The notes under the pieces: generated by a model
The model's database searches: none
What the model was told of the DNA's origin: nothing
Seen by the model: only the letters and a program-made list of their open reading frames with translations
Assembly (NCBI GenBank): GCA_017397725.1
Contig: JAFQIA010000003.1
Location: 46,816 to 110,815, forward strand
DNA: 64,000 bases
DNA from: Clostridia bacterium
Lineage (GTDB): Bacteria > Bacillota > Clostridia > Monoglobales > Monoglobaceae
Direction: 5' to 3'
Made by a program: the position numbers and the translations under genes
In this document: positions 1 through 8,101 of the stretch, piece by piece
Numbering within the stretch: the first letter of the stretch is position 1
Layout: each line of letters starts with the position of its first letter

Positions 1-1117
1 CAAACTCCTCAAAGGGGATTTTTTTGTCATAGCCGCCGGCAATCAGAATCACCTTTTTCTCACCAAAGGATTTCAGTCCTGCGGTGGTTCGTGCCGGACT
101 GCTGGCGATAGAATCGTTGTAATACTTCACTCCATTAAGCTCCCGCACAAATTCAATGCGGTGAGGCACACCCTTAAACTCCTTGGCTGTGGTTCGTACC
201 ACCTCATCCTGAATCAGGCTGTCGGTGGCAGCGATTGCCGCCATATAGTTTTCTACATTGTGCATACCGGGAATATAAATATCCCCCCTCTTTAGCACCT
301 TGCGTACCGTCTTGCCCTGCTGACGATAGACGATGCTGTCATCCTCCAGACAATAACCATCCTCCAGCAGTTTTGCGGAACTGAAATAGACTGCATTTTT
401 GACCTCATTGCCAAAGCCTTGGGTGATAGCATTGTCGTAGTTGAGCACCACCTTGCCATCCGCACTCTGGTAAGTAAATACCGCCTTTTTGGCGTCCACA
501 TATTCCTGAAAATCCGTGTGCCAATCCAGATGATTTGGGGTCACATTGGTCACCACGGCAATGTCTGCACTCTGCTTCATGGTATGTAGCTGAAAACTGG
601 AAAGCTCCAAAACCGCAATATCCTTTTCGGTCATCTCCTCAAGCTCGGAAACCAGAGGATGCCCGATATTGCCACCCAGATAGCAATGATAGCCGGCTCT
701 GCAGAGCATATCATAAATCAAACTGGTGGTTGTGGTCTTACCGTCACTCCCCGTCACCGCTACCATCTTTGCAGGGCAAAGGGCAAAAAACAATTCCATT
801 TCCGAGGTGATGGTTGCGCCACATTCGGCTGCCTTTTTCAGCGCCGGCACATCATAGCGAATGCCCGGAGTCTTGAACACCATTTCCGCCGTGGGGGATA
901 TGGCATCCAGATAGGTTTCACCCAGAACCATTGCCACCCCAAGGTCACAAAGCTCCTGATATACATCCTCCAGTTGCTCAGGAGTCCGTTTATCGTGGGC
1001 GGTCACCTTGGCGCCACAAGAGTGTAAAAACCGAATCAGGGGCAGGTTGCTGACACCGATGCCAACCACCGCCACCTCTTTGCCGCAGATGTCTGCTTTG
1101 AATTCCTGTAAGGTCAT
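1..1117 (-). CDS. murD: UDP-N-acetylmuramoyl-L-alanine:D-glutamate ligase, partial (3' end off window)
   Basis: Cytoplasmic peptidoglycan-precursor ligase that adds D-glutamate to UDP-MurNAc-L-Ala using ATP. Reading from the ATG at 1117, the first 372 codons are present and the C-terminus lies beyond the window. Visible landmarks are an N-terminal Rossmann-like segment (VVGIGVSNLPL), the ATP-binding loop VTGSDGKTTTT, the GGNIG segment, the ELSSFQL motif and TNVTPNHLDWH, all typical of MurD. The start has a GGAGAG ribosome binding site about 7 bases upstream. It lies 72 bp downstream of ispH-rpsA but behind a strong terminator hairpin, so it probably belongs to a separate transcription unit running off the window. 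The frame is intact throughout. Confidence 0.95.
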   Translation of the reverse strand, partial: MTLQEFKADICGKEVAVVGIGVSNLPLIRFLHSCGAKVTAHDKRTPEQLEDVYQELCDLGVAMVLGETYLDAISPTAEMVFKTPGIRYDVPALKKAAECGATITSEMELFFALCPAKMVAVTGSDGKTTTTSLIYDMLCRAGYHCYLGGNIGHPLVSELEEMTEKDIAVLELSSFQLHTMKQSADIAVVTNVTPNHLDWHTDFQEYVDAKKAVFTYQSADGKVVLNYDNAITQGFGNEVKNAVYFSSAKLLEDGYCLEDDSIVYRQQGKTVRKVLKRGDIYIPGMHNVENYMAAIAATDSLIQDEVVRTTAKEFKGVPHRIEFVRELNGVKYYNDSIASSPARTTAGLKSFGEKKVILIAGGYDKKIPFEEF

Positions 1118-1140
1118 ATCCAATCTCTCCTTTTGGTTTC

Positions 1141-1172
1141 AAAAACAAAGGCCGCCTTTTGGCAGCCTTTGT
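1141..1172 (-). terminator. Rho-independent terminator after ispH-rpsA
   Basis: On the minus strand a 12-bp stem (1145-1156 paired with 1161-1172, one G-U wobble) with a four-base loop is followed by a T-rich tract. It lies between ispH-rpsA and murD and separates the two transcription units. Confidence 0.8.
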
Positions 1173-1189
1173 CAACTCTCTTAGAATCC

Positions 1190-3466
1190 TTATTCAGCTT
1201 CTTCAGAATCCAGAATGTCACCCAGAGTGAAAGAGCTTTCCTCGGTGTAAGAGGTGATTTCCTCTTCAACAGGAGCTGCTTCTTCTTCCGGAACGCTCAT
1301 CAGCGCTCTCATAGAAAGACCAATCTGCTTGGTATCCTGATTGATTTCAACGATTTTTGCTTCTACTTCATCGCCGATTGCCAGAACATCAGAAGGCTTG
1401 CTGATTCTCTCGGTAGAAATCTGAGAAATGTGAATCAAGCCATCTACAAAGGGAGCAACCTCTGCAAATGCGCCAAAGGGCAGAATGCGAACGATCTTAC
1501 ACTTGATCACGTCGCCAACCTGCAGGTCTTTGGTACCCTGTACCCAGGGGCTGTCTTCTTCCTTCTTGTAGCCCAGAGAAACCTTGCCTGCTTCCTTATC
1601 CAGATCCTTGATGTAAACAGTCAGGGTATCGCCTGCTTTTACAACCTCGGACGGATGCTTAATTCTCTGCCAGGACAGTTCAGAAATGTGAACCAGACCA
1701 TCAACACCGCCCAAATCCACGAACGCACCAAATGCGGTCAGGGATTTTACAACGCCGGTGTACTGCTTGCCGATTTCAGCATCAGCCCAGAAAGCAGCTT
1801 CCTTCTGCTCTTTCAGTTCTTTTACCAGAGAGATACGGTTCTGGTCTTTGTTCAGTTCTTTGATATAAACTTCAATCTCGTCGCCAACCTTGACAGCCTC
1901 AGAGGGATGTGCAATGCGAACGGGAGAAAGTTCAGAAATGTGAATCAGGCCGTCTACGCCGCCCAAGTCAACAAACGCACCAAAAGAAGTCAGGGACTTG
2001 ATGGTACCCTTATATTGCTTGCCAACCTCAGCATCTGCCCAGAATGCAGCACTTGCCTTGTCGCTCTCTTCTTTTGCAACGGATTTGATAGAGCCAACCA
2101 CTCTCTGGCGGCCTCTTCTATCAGCGTCCATCTTGATGATGCGGAAACGCTGCTCGGTATTGAGCAGAGTACCCAGATCAGCCAGGAAACGCTCTGCGCA
2201 TTCGGATGCAGGGATGAATACCCGAACACCGTTTGCGATGGTAACAACACCACCCTTAACCAGTTCTACAACACGACCGGTCAGGATCTCCTTATTTTCA
2301 AATGCAGTCTGCAGTTCTTCCAGACCTTTTACAGCATCAATTTTCTTTTTGGACAGGGTAACAATGCCATCTCTGTCGCTGACATGTACCACATAAACGT
2401 CAACCTCTTCGCCAACCTTCACCAAATCCTGGATGTTAGCTGCCGGATCGTTGGTCAACTCATCAAACGGGATCACACCGTCATACTTGTTGCCGATATC
2501 TACCTGTACTTCAGTCGGGGTAATGCCGATGACTACACCCTTTACTACCTCACCTGAGTTGAGAGGCTTCAAAGTTTCTTCCAACGCCTCTGCAAAGTTC
2601 ATTTCATTGTTTTCCGCCATGGTTAAATAGACCTCCTTGATTACCGTGTCCGGAGTGGAAGCTCCGGCGGTAATACCCACTTTAAGATTTTTGTTTTTGG
2701 GAATGACTCCCGTTGTTATATGATTTTTTAATTCTTTTGCATTTTCAATACAGTAGGTGTTTTCACAATACTCTTTGCAAACATCAAACAGTTTGCGGGT
2801 ATTGGAACTGTTCTTGCCACCTACCACCAACATACAGTCGCTCTCTGCTGCAAGCTTGGCTGCCGCTTCCTGACGTTCTGCTGTTGCACTACATATTGTA
2901 TCAAAGATTTCCGGATTTGTAAAATGTTTTTTTGCGATTTCAGCAACTTTTTTTAAAAAATGTTTGCGGATGGTGGTTTGTGCCACCACCGTAACCGGAA
3001 TTTCTGCATCCATCGCCAAAATCTGACCGGATTCTTCTTCGGTGTTGATAACCAGTGCGGTGTTCTCACACCAGCCATTGATACCTTTGACCTCGGGGTG
3101 TTCTCTGTCTCCGCAGATAATCACCTGTCTACCCGCATCGTGTGCCTTTTTGACAATGTGATGAATCTTTTTTACATAGGGACAGGTGGCATCAATCACC
3201 TGACTGCACCGCGCAGTCATCTCCTCCTGCTCCTTTTGGGAAATCCCGTGCGCGCGGATAACCACCCGCATCTCAGGTTCGATATCATCAAGGATATTGA
3301 CCTCCTTGACCCCCATACGCTCCAAATCATCAATCACGTCCCGATTGTGAATCAGCATGCCATAGGTGGCAAGCAAGCCATCCTCTTTGGCAAGGTCATA
3401 GACCATCCTGACTGCCCGATCCACCCCGAAGCAGAAACCCGCTTTCTCAGCGATCTCGATCTTCAT
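1190..3466 (-). CDS. ispH: Bifunctional IspH (HMBPP reductase) / ribosomal protein S1 fusion
   Basis: A 758-residue fusion. Residues 1-280 are 4-hydroxy-3-methylbut-2-enyl diphosphate reductase, the last step of the MEP isoprenoid pathway, with the three iron-sulfur cysteines visible in AGFCFGVDRAV, DATCPYVKKIH and FDTICSATAERQ. From about residue 300 there are five S1 RNA-binding OB folds. The second is degenerate (NGVRVFIPASE). The third and fourth are near-identical, each preceded by AAFWADAE-GKQY. The C-terminus is acidic. The fusion is a known clostridial arrangement. The ATG at 3466 has a GGGGGTG site. It overlaps the end of plsC by 20 bp, so the two are translationally coupled in the cmk-plsC-ispH operon. 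ispE, another MEP gene, is elsewhere in the window. Confidence 0.95.
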   Translation of the reverse strand: MKIEIAEKAGFCFGVDRAVRMVYDLAKEDGLLATYGMLIHNRDVIDDLERMGVKEVNILDDIEPEMRVVIRAHGISQKEQEEMTARCSQVIDATCPYVKKIHHIVKKAHDAGRQVIICGDREHPEVKGINGWCENTALVINTEEESGQILAMDAEIPVTVVAQTTIRKHFLKKVAEIAKKHFTNPEIFDTICSATAERQEAAAKLAAESDCMLVVGGKNSSNTRKLFDVCKEYCENTYCIENAKELKNHITTGVIPKNKNLKVGITAGASTPDTVIKEVYLTMAENNEMNFAEALEETLKPLNSGEVVKGVVIGITPTEVQVDIGNKYDGVIPFDELTNDPAANIQDLVKVGEEVDVYVVHVSDRDGIVTLSKKKIDAVKGLEELQTAFENKEILTGRVVELVKGGVVTIANGVRVFIPASECAERFLADLGTLLNTEQRFRIIKMDADRRGRQRVVGSIKSVAKEESDKASAAFWADAEVGKQYKGTIKSLTSFGAFVDLGGVDGLIHISELSPVRIAHPSEAVKVGDEIEVYIKELNKDQNRISLVKELKEQKEAAFWADAEIGKQYTGVVKSLTAFGAFVDLGGVDGLVHISELSWQRIKHPSEVVKAGDTLTVYIKDLDKEAGKVSLGYKKEEDSPWVQGTKDLQVGDVIKCKIVRILPFGAFAEVAPFVDGLIHISQISTERISKPSDVLAIGDEVEAKIVEINQDTKQIGLSMRALMSVPEEEAAPVEEEITSYTEESSFTLGDILDSEEAE

Positions 3467-4061
3467 AGGTTTTCACCCCCGCAAGCTCTGCGATGGCTGG
3501 CATCAGCACCCCATCGGTGATTTGCTGAAGTATCTCAGAATCTGCTTTCTGTCCGGCATATTCTTCCAAAGAAATCATCTTGCCCACCCGAAGGGTCATC
3601 TTGGAAAATAACTTGTATTCTCCCTCAATTCCCACCGGAAGGATGTTTACGCCTGCCTTGACCGCAATCAAAGCCGCACCTTGTTTTCCCTTTTTCAGGT
3701 GGTCCTTATGCTTTCCCCGTGCACCCTCCGGAAAGATGGCAACACATTCGCCATTTTGCAGCATCTTGACTGCCGCACGGAGCGCGCCCACATCACTTTT
3801 CCCTCTGCGGATGGGAAATGCCCCAACCGCCCGCAAAATGCTGCCAAACAGCTTGTTGTGGAATAGTTCTTCCTTTGCCATAAAGCGCACCTTAATCGGC
3901 AAAGAAAGTCCCACAAAGGGTGGGTCCAGATAACTCTTATGATTGGCACAAACCACAAAGGTCTGGTCCTTGGGGATATTTTCAAGCCCCTCAATACGAA
4001 TCCGGAACATCAGGTGTAGCACGCTGGATACCAATCCTCTTGCAAATCGATAAAAACTCAT
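3447..4061 (-). CDS. plsC: 1-acyl-sn-glycerol-3-phosphate acyltransferase (PlsC family)
   Basis: A 204-residue membrane-associated acyltransferase that makes phosphatidic acid from lysophosphatidic acid. The catalytic NHX4D box is present (NHKSYLD, about residue 40), as is the glycerophosphate-binding FPEGARG box near residue 113. An N-terminal hydrophobic stretch fits interfacial membrane attachment. Its ATG overlaps the cmk stop codon (ATGA) and its end overlaps ispH, so it is the middle of a coupled cmk-plsC-ispH block, the usual Firmicutes order. Acyl-chain specificity cannot be read from the sequence. Confidence 0.9.
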   Translation of the reverse strand: MSFYRFARGLVSSVLHLMFRIRIEGLENIPKDQTFVVCANHKSYLDPPFVGLSLPIKVRFMAKEELFHNKLFGSILRAVGAFPIRRGKSDVGALRAAVKMLQNGECVAIFPEGARGKHKDHLKKGKQGAALIAVKAGVNILPVGIEGEYKLFSKMTLRVGKMISLEEYAGQKADSEILQQITDGVLMPAIAELAGVKTYEDRDR

Positions 4062-4744
4062 TTCATATCCTCGCTTTGTAAGGCATTCTGTGCCATTTCG
4101 GTGATTGTTTGGATGGTCTTCTCCAAGCTCATTGCAGTACTGTCCACCATGACGCTGTCCTCCGCCGCCTTGAGAGGGGCAAAGGCACGTCCGGAATCGT
4201 TCTTATCCCGATAGCTCATATCGGCAAAAACTTCTTCAAAGGTGGTTTTGACGCCCTTTTCCTGCAGCTCCAAAAACCTCCGCTGTGCCCGTGCCTGCGG
4301 ATTGGCGGTCAGGAAAATTTTAAGCTGCGCATCAGGCAGCACATAGGTCCCGATATCTCTGCCATCCATAATCACATGGTCTTTTTGAGCAAGCTGACGC
4401 TGCAGCTCTACCAGTTTCAGGCGTACTGCCGGAATCACTGCCACATTGGATGCCGCAACCGAAATTTCCGGTAAACGGATTTCTGCTGAAACATTTTCCC
4501 CGTTTAAGAAAATCTGTTGTCCGTCTTCGGTGTGTTTGAGGGTGATTTCCACCTCGTCTAAAATTGACGCAACCGCCTCCTGATCGGTGGAATCAATCCC
4601 GCGGCGTACTGCCGCCAGACCTACCGCCCGATACATGGCTCCGGTGTCGATATAGATAAATCCAAGCTTTGCCGCCACCGCCTTGGCGATGGTGCTTTTT
4701 CCGGCACCAGCCGGTCCGTCAATCGCAATATTTAATGTTGCCAT
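4058..4744 (-). CDS. cmk: Cytidylate kinase
   Basis: A 228-residue (d)CMP kinase that phosphorylates CMP to CDP in the cytoplasm. The P-loop IDGPAGAGKST sits at residues 6-16. Further along are YIDTGAMYRAVG and DGRDIGTYVLPDA, both characteristic of Cmk. The start is set at ATG 4744 because AGGAGT lies seven bases upstream and the family normally begins just before the P-loop. An in-frame start at 4801 would overlap the preceding gene and lacks a good site. It lies 13 bp downstream of the CobK-like gene. Confidence 0.95.
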   Translation of the reverse strand: MATLNIAIDGPAGAGKSTIAKAVAAKLGFIYIDTGAMYRAVGLAAVRRGIDSTDQEAVASILDEVEITLKHTEDGQQIFLNGENVSAEIRLPEISVAASNVAVIPAVRLKLVELQRQLAQKDHVIMDGRDIGTYVLPDAQLKIFLTANPQARAQRRFLELQEKGVKTTFEEVFADMSYRDKNDSGRAFAPLKAAEDSVMVDSTAMSLEKTIQTITEMAQNALQSEDMK

Positions 4745-4757
4745 GGTTTTACTCCTG

Positions 4758-5516
4758 TTATCTTCGGTCTGCCGCCCAGCCTCTTGCCAAATCCATGGCA
4801 TCCTCGCTTTTCAGCACAACCTTGGTATATTCAATTCCCATTGTATGGGTAAAAAGGATAGGGATACCCCGCTCCTCTGCCACCGCCAGCTTGTCCATCG
4901 TCCCGCCGGAGCCGTCGCAGACCAAAAGCTCTGCCCCGCTCCGCTCTATGGCATGACGCACCGCATCCTCGCCGTCAACGCCGTCATTCTCCATCACCTG
5001 AAGCAGGGGAATCCCGAACTCCAGCGCAAGCTCCACATCAAAGCGGATGCCGCGGGGAATGGGCACATACAGGCGGGAACTATCATTCACCCGCTTGGCA
5101 ATCTGCCGCACGGTTTCCGGTCTTGCGTAAAACAATACCTTGCCGTCTCGCTTATTGATTTCCTTTGCAATGGAAGCATAAGTGGCAAACACCTCTGCCT
5201 TGCCATAGGAAAAGGTGCTCCAGAGTTTCAAATATTTCACATAGGGAACGTTTGCCTTTTCGCACGCCTTCATCATACATAGGGACTGCTCCTGATTGCC
5301 TGCCGCCAGAACATCCACCACCCCGGTGATGGCATTCTGCCGCAACAAATCTTCTGCCCCTTCATGCGAAAGCCTGCCCACAAAGGTATTCCCGCTCCCG
5401 TAATTTCCGGCATCGGCAAAGGAGGTGAAAAAGCAGAGGTGGTCGATGCGCTCCTGTTTCAAGGAACACATCATTTCCCTTGCCTCTTCTCCTGAGCCGG
5501 ATAATACCAGAATCAC
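4758..5516 (-). CDS. CobK/CbiJ-like precorrin-6A reductase family protein
   Basis: A 252-residue protein resembling NAD(P)H-dependent precorrin-6A reductases of corrin-ring synthesis. Matching features are the N-terminal nucleotide-binding turn (LSGSGEEARE), a segment like the family's VIDATHPFA region but altered to VVDVLAAGNQEQS, and a C-terminal LLVCDGSGGTMDKLAVA followed by GIPILF, the usual K-S-G-x-x-x-K-hydrophobic core. The start at 5516 overlaps the upstream zinc-ribbon stop by four bases. No other cobalamin gene is nearby. It is embedded in a housekeeping operon, so the corrin role is inferred from family resemblance only and the protein could have another substrate. Confidence 0.6.
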   Translation of the reverse strand: MILVLSGSGEEAREMMCSLKQERIDHLCFFTSFADAGNYGSGNTFVGRLSHEGAEDLLRQNAITGVVDVLAAGNQEQSLCMMKACEKANVPYVKYLKLWSTFSYGKAEVFATYASIAKEINKRDGKVLFYARPETVRQIAKRVNDSSRLYVPIPRGIRFDVELALEFGIPLLQVMENDGVDGEDAVRHAIERSGAELLVCDGSGGTMDKLAVAEERGIPILFTHTMGIEYTKVVLKSEDAMDLARGWAADRR

Positions 5517-5914
5517 AGTTCTTCGCCGCTTTGGGCAATCACTTCAGCATCTACCTCCACTGCCAAATCAGCCCCGCAATAAGGACAAACTGCGTCATCC
5601 TTACCACATTCCCGATGGCAAACAGGGCAGGTAATCTGCTGCTTCAAGTTCTTCTCTTTCCGCTTTAATGCTTCAATCTTGGCAAGCTTTGCCTCAATGA
5701 TCTCGCATTTCATCGAAACTTCTTCAGGAAGTTCATCCCGACGCATGAGTGCATAGACATTTTTTCCGATTTCGGTATACAGCTTCTTGATGTCGCTGTT
5801 TAAGTCGTATACCTCATACTTAATCTTAGAAATCTCTACCAACTCTCCTGATTTCTGACCTACCTTTTGTGCAACATCTGCGGCTGTCTTTTTTACCTGA
5901 TCCAAAAAATCCAT
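5513..5914 (-). CDS. Coiled-coil zinc-ribbon protein, function unknown
   Basis: A 133-residue soluble protein. The first 90 residues are mostly charged helix, likely a coiled coil, starting with an amphipathic MDFLDQVKKTAADVAQK segment. Residues 95-115 hold two CxxC pairs (CPVC and CPYC) that form a zinc ribbon, and the tail is acidic. The start has GGAGGTATGTATC directly upstream. It sits 21 bp after ychF and overlaps the CobK-like gene by ATGA, so it is expressed within the ychF operon. Similar small zinc-ribbon proteins are common in clostridia without an assigned role. Confidence 0.8.
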   Translation of the reverse strand: MDFLDQVKKTAADVAQKVGQKSGELVEISKIKYEVYDLNSDIKKLYTEIGKNVYALMRRDELPEEVSMKCEIIEAKLAKIEALKRKEKNLKQQITCPVCHRECGKDDAVCPYCGADLAVEVDAEVIAQSGEEL

Positions 5915-5935
5915 GATACATACCTCCAGAAATAA

Positions 5936-7033
5936 TTATACATTGAAACGGAATAAAATAATATCCCCATCTTTTACAACATATTCTTTGCCCTCAGACC
6001 GAACCAGACCCTTTTCCTTGGCGGCAACCATCGAGCCGCAATCCATCAGGTCATCATAGGCAACCACCTCAGCACGGATGAATCCTCGCTCAAAGTCGGT
6101 GTGAATCTTACCCGCCGCCTGCGGTGCTTTGGTTCCCTTGGTGATGGTCCACGCCCGAACCTCCGGCTTGCCGGCGGTCAGATAGCTGATCAGTCCCAAA
6201 AGCTCATAGCTGGCTTTAATCAGCTTGTCAAGACCGGATTCTGCCACACCAAGTTCATCCAAAAACATCTGCTTTTCCTCTTTATCAAGGGCAGAAATTT
6301 CTTCTTCAATTCTTGCAGAAATCACCATGACCCCGGATTTTTCCTCCTTGGCAAAGGCACGGATTTTCTCTACCATAGGGTTGTTGGTTTCTGCATCGCT
6401 GTATTCATCCTCTGCCACATTTGCCGCATAGATGACCGGTTTTAAGGTGAGCAATGCCACATCCTGAAGCATCTCCAATTCCTCGTCGGTCATATCCATA
6501 CTCCGTGCAGTCTTGCCGCTTTCTAAAAGCTCGTGCAGGCGTTCATAAAAATCAAGCTGACTCTGGAATTTTTTATCCCCGCCCTTTAACGCCTTTTTGG
6601 TTCGGTCAATCCGTCGGTCCAGAATCTCCAAGTCAGAGAGAATCAGTTCCAGATTGATGGTTTCAATATCCCGAATGGGGTCTACCGAACCTTCCACATG
6701 CACAATGTTGGGATCCTCAAAGGCACGCACCACGTGAACAATGGCATCCACCTCACGGATGTTGGACAGGAACTTGTTGCCAAGCCCCTCGCCCTTGCTG
6801 GCGCCCTTAACCAGACCTGCAATATCCACAAATTCAATGGTTGCATAGGTCACCTTGTCCGGTTGGTGCATTTTGACCAGTTCGTCAATTCTTGTATCGG
6901 GCACCAGAACGGTGCCTACATTCGGCTCAATGGTACAGAACGGATAGTTTGCCGATTCTGCCCCCGCCTGTGTAATCGCATTAAATAAGGTACTCTTTCC
7001 TACATTAGGAAGTCCCACGATGCCAAGTTTCAT
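5936..7033 (-). CDS. ychF: Redox-regulated Obg-like ATPase YchF
   Basis: A 365-residue P-loop ATPase of the OBG/YchF family that associates with ribosomes. The G1 loop is GLPNVGKST (residues 6-14), the switch region has [14 protein letters not shown], and the altered specificity motif NVAE replaces NKxD, explaining ATP preference. A C-terminal TGS domain ends in [13 protein letters not shown]. The start is placed at ATG 7033, which matches the family N-terminus [16 protein letters not shown] lies 12 bases upstream. It is the first gene of the operon that runs through cmk to ispH. Confidence 0.95.
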   Translation of the reverse strand: MKLGIVGLPNVGKSTLFNAITQAGAESANYPFCTIEPNVGTVLVPDTRIDELVKMHQPDKVTYATIEFVDIAGLVKGASKGEGLGNKFLSNIREVDAIVHVVRAFEDPNIVHVEGSVDPIRDIETINLELILSDLEILDRRIDRTKKALKGGDKKFQSQLDFYERLHELLESGKTARSMDMTDEELEMLQDVALLTLKPVIYAANVAEDEYSDAETNNPMVEKIRAFAKEEKSGVMVISARIEEEISALDKEEKQMFLDELGVAESGLDKLIKASYELLGLISYLTAGKPEVRAWTITKGTKAPQAAGKIHTDFERGFIRAEVVAYDDLMDCGSMVAAKEKGLVRSEGKEYVVKDGDIILFRFNV

Positions 7034-7132
7034 CTTATGTTCCATCTCCTTATATTTCAAGTGTTTTTAAACTGGCTTGACACCAATTTGACACCATTTA
7101 AGTTGGAATTTTCACAAATTTACATACAAAAT

Positions 7133-7161
7133 AGTATATCACAATATGTAATAATAGTCAA
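7133..7161 (-). promoter_or_regulatory. Sigma-A promoter of the ychF operon
   Basis: TTGACT (7156-7161), a 17-bp spacer and TATACT (7133-7138) on the minus strand, about 100 bp before the ychF start. The transcribed leader contains two direct copies of a nine-base motif (7077-7085 and 7088-7096). Confidence 0.75.
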
Positions 7162-7176
7162 TTATTCTCTTACTTT

Positions 7177-7941
7177 TTATTCAACTATCGCAATAATCTG
7201 TGTAATAAACTTGCTTTTATCCTTATGTTGCGGCGGTCCTTCAAGGTAAATGTTACGGAACACACCTGTCAGCTTCAGGTTGTTTTCTTCCGCATAGGTA
7301 ATCAGTCTTTTTCGCGCTTCGGAAATTTCCTCATAAGCGCCGTGATGGAAGAACGAAATAGCTTTAAGTTCGGGAATAACACTTACATATTCTCCCTTGC
7401 TTCCTTGTTGTACGGCAACACAATATGAAATACTTTGAGGGTTATCCGCATTATACTCGGTAAAATACATTCGCCTTGTTGTATCGGTTCCGTGTAGTCT
7501 CATGGCTTCAAGTGCCGTATCTCTTAAAAGGTTGGTCTTGTCGGCAACAGAAGTTGAGTTATACACTCGGCAGTAGATAGTTTGCGGCTCAATCGTGATT
7601 TCTTTGATAACACTCCCTTTTTTCTGTGTTCTTTTTTCCAGTTTTTCTATGGTGAGGTTAAGCTCATCACGCATTTTTTTTAGTCGGTTTATAATTGGCT
7701 CTAAATCGGTTGAATCGTTAAAGTATTCCCGTATCTCATCAAGAGAAAGTCCCAGGTTTTGAAAAACACGGATTGTATGGATTTGAGTAAAGGTGTCAAT
7801 GGTGTAATATCGGTTACTCGTAGTGCCGTCTTTTTTATCAGGCTTTATAAGACCTTTTGCTTCATAATTCAGTAAAATTTTTCTTGTTATTCCAACAGCT
7901 TTTACAATTTCGCCTATGGAAAACAAATTTTTATTATTCAT
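7177..7941 (-). CDS. MerR-family regulator with GyrI-like effector domain
   Basis: A 254-residue regulator. Residues 1-75 are a MerR winged helix-turn-helix (LFSIGEIVKAVGITRKILLNY then YYTID and LGLSLDEIREYF), followed by a coiled-coil dimerisation helix (to about residue 125). The C-terminal GyrI-like/BmrR-type ligand pocket carries an EEISEARKRLITYAEEN segment. The start is set at ATG 7941, six bases after GGAGAA; a GTG six bases upstream would abut the site. It is divergent from the SLH protein at 8102, whose promoter has a 19-bp spacer expected for MerR control. The gene is AT-richer than its neighbours, suggesting separate acquisition with that target. Confidence 0.88.
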   Translation of the reverse strand: MNNKNLFSIGEIVKAVGITRKILLNYEAKGLIKPDKKDGTTSNRYYTIDTFTQIHTIRVFQNLGLSLDEIREYFNDSTDLEPIINRLKKMRDELNLTIEKLEKRTQKKGSVIKEITIEPQTIYCRVYNSTSVADKTNLLRDTALEAMRLHGTDTTRRMYFTEYNADNPQSISYCVAVQQGSKGEYVSVIPELKAISFFHHGAYEEISEARKRLITYAEENNLKLTGVFRNIYLEGPPQHKDKSKFITQIIAIVE

Positions 7942-8005
7942 AAACACTTCTCCATTTCAAGCACAAAAACTTCTTGGGAATTTTTGAAAAATTTTCAAAA
8001 AACCA

Positions 8006-8036
8006 TTGCATCGCCCATCGATGTACGGTGTATGAT
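8006..8036 (+). promoter_or_regulatory. MerR-type promoter (19-bp spacer) of the 8102 surface-protein gene
   Basis: TTGCAT (8006-8011), a 19-bp spacer and TATGAT (8031-8036). The over-long spacer is the hallmark of promoters activated by DNA distortion by MerR proteins. The spacer is partly dyad-symmetric. The divergent merR gene is adjacent. Confidence 0.65.
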
Positions 8037-8037
8037 T

Positions 8038-8066
8038 AGCATAACATGCAGTAACAAAAAAATCAA
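8038..8066 (-). promoter_or_regulatory. Divergent promoter of the merR gene
   Basis: TTGATT (8061-8066), a 17-bp spacer and TATGCT (8038-8043) on the minus strand. Its -10 directly abuts the -10 of the MerR-type promoter, so a regulator bound in the 8012-8030 spacer could also control its own gene. Confidence 0.5.
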
Positions 8067-8101
8067 GCTGTATTAAGAAAATAATGAAAGAAGGTATTAA
8101 A

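Noticed and set aside
1133..2557. A 474-codon plus-strand frame over the S1 domains
   Set aside because: Antisense shadow of ispH-rpsA, with no recognisable domain.
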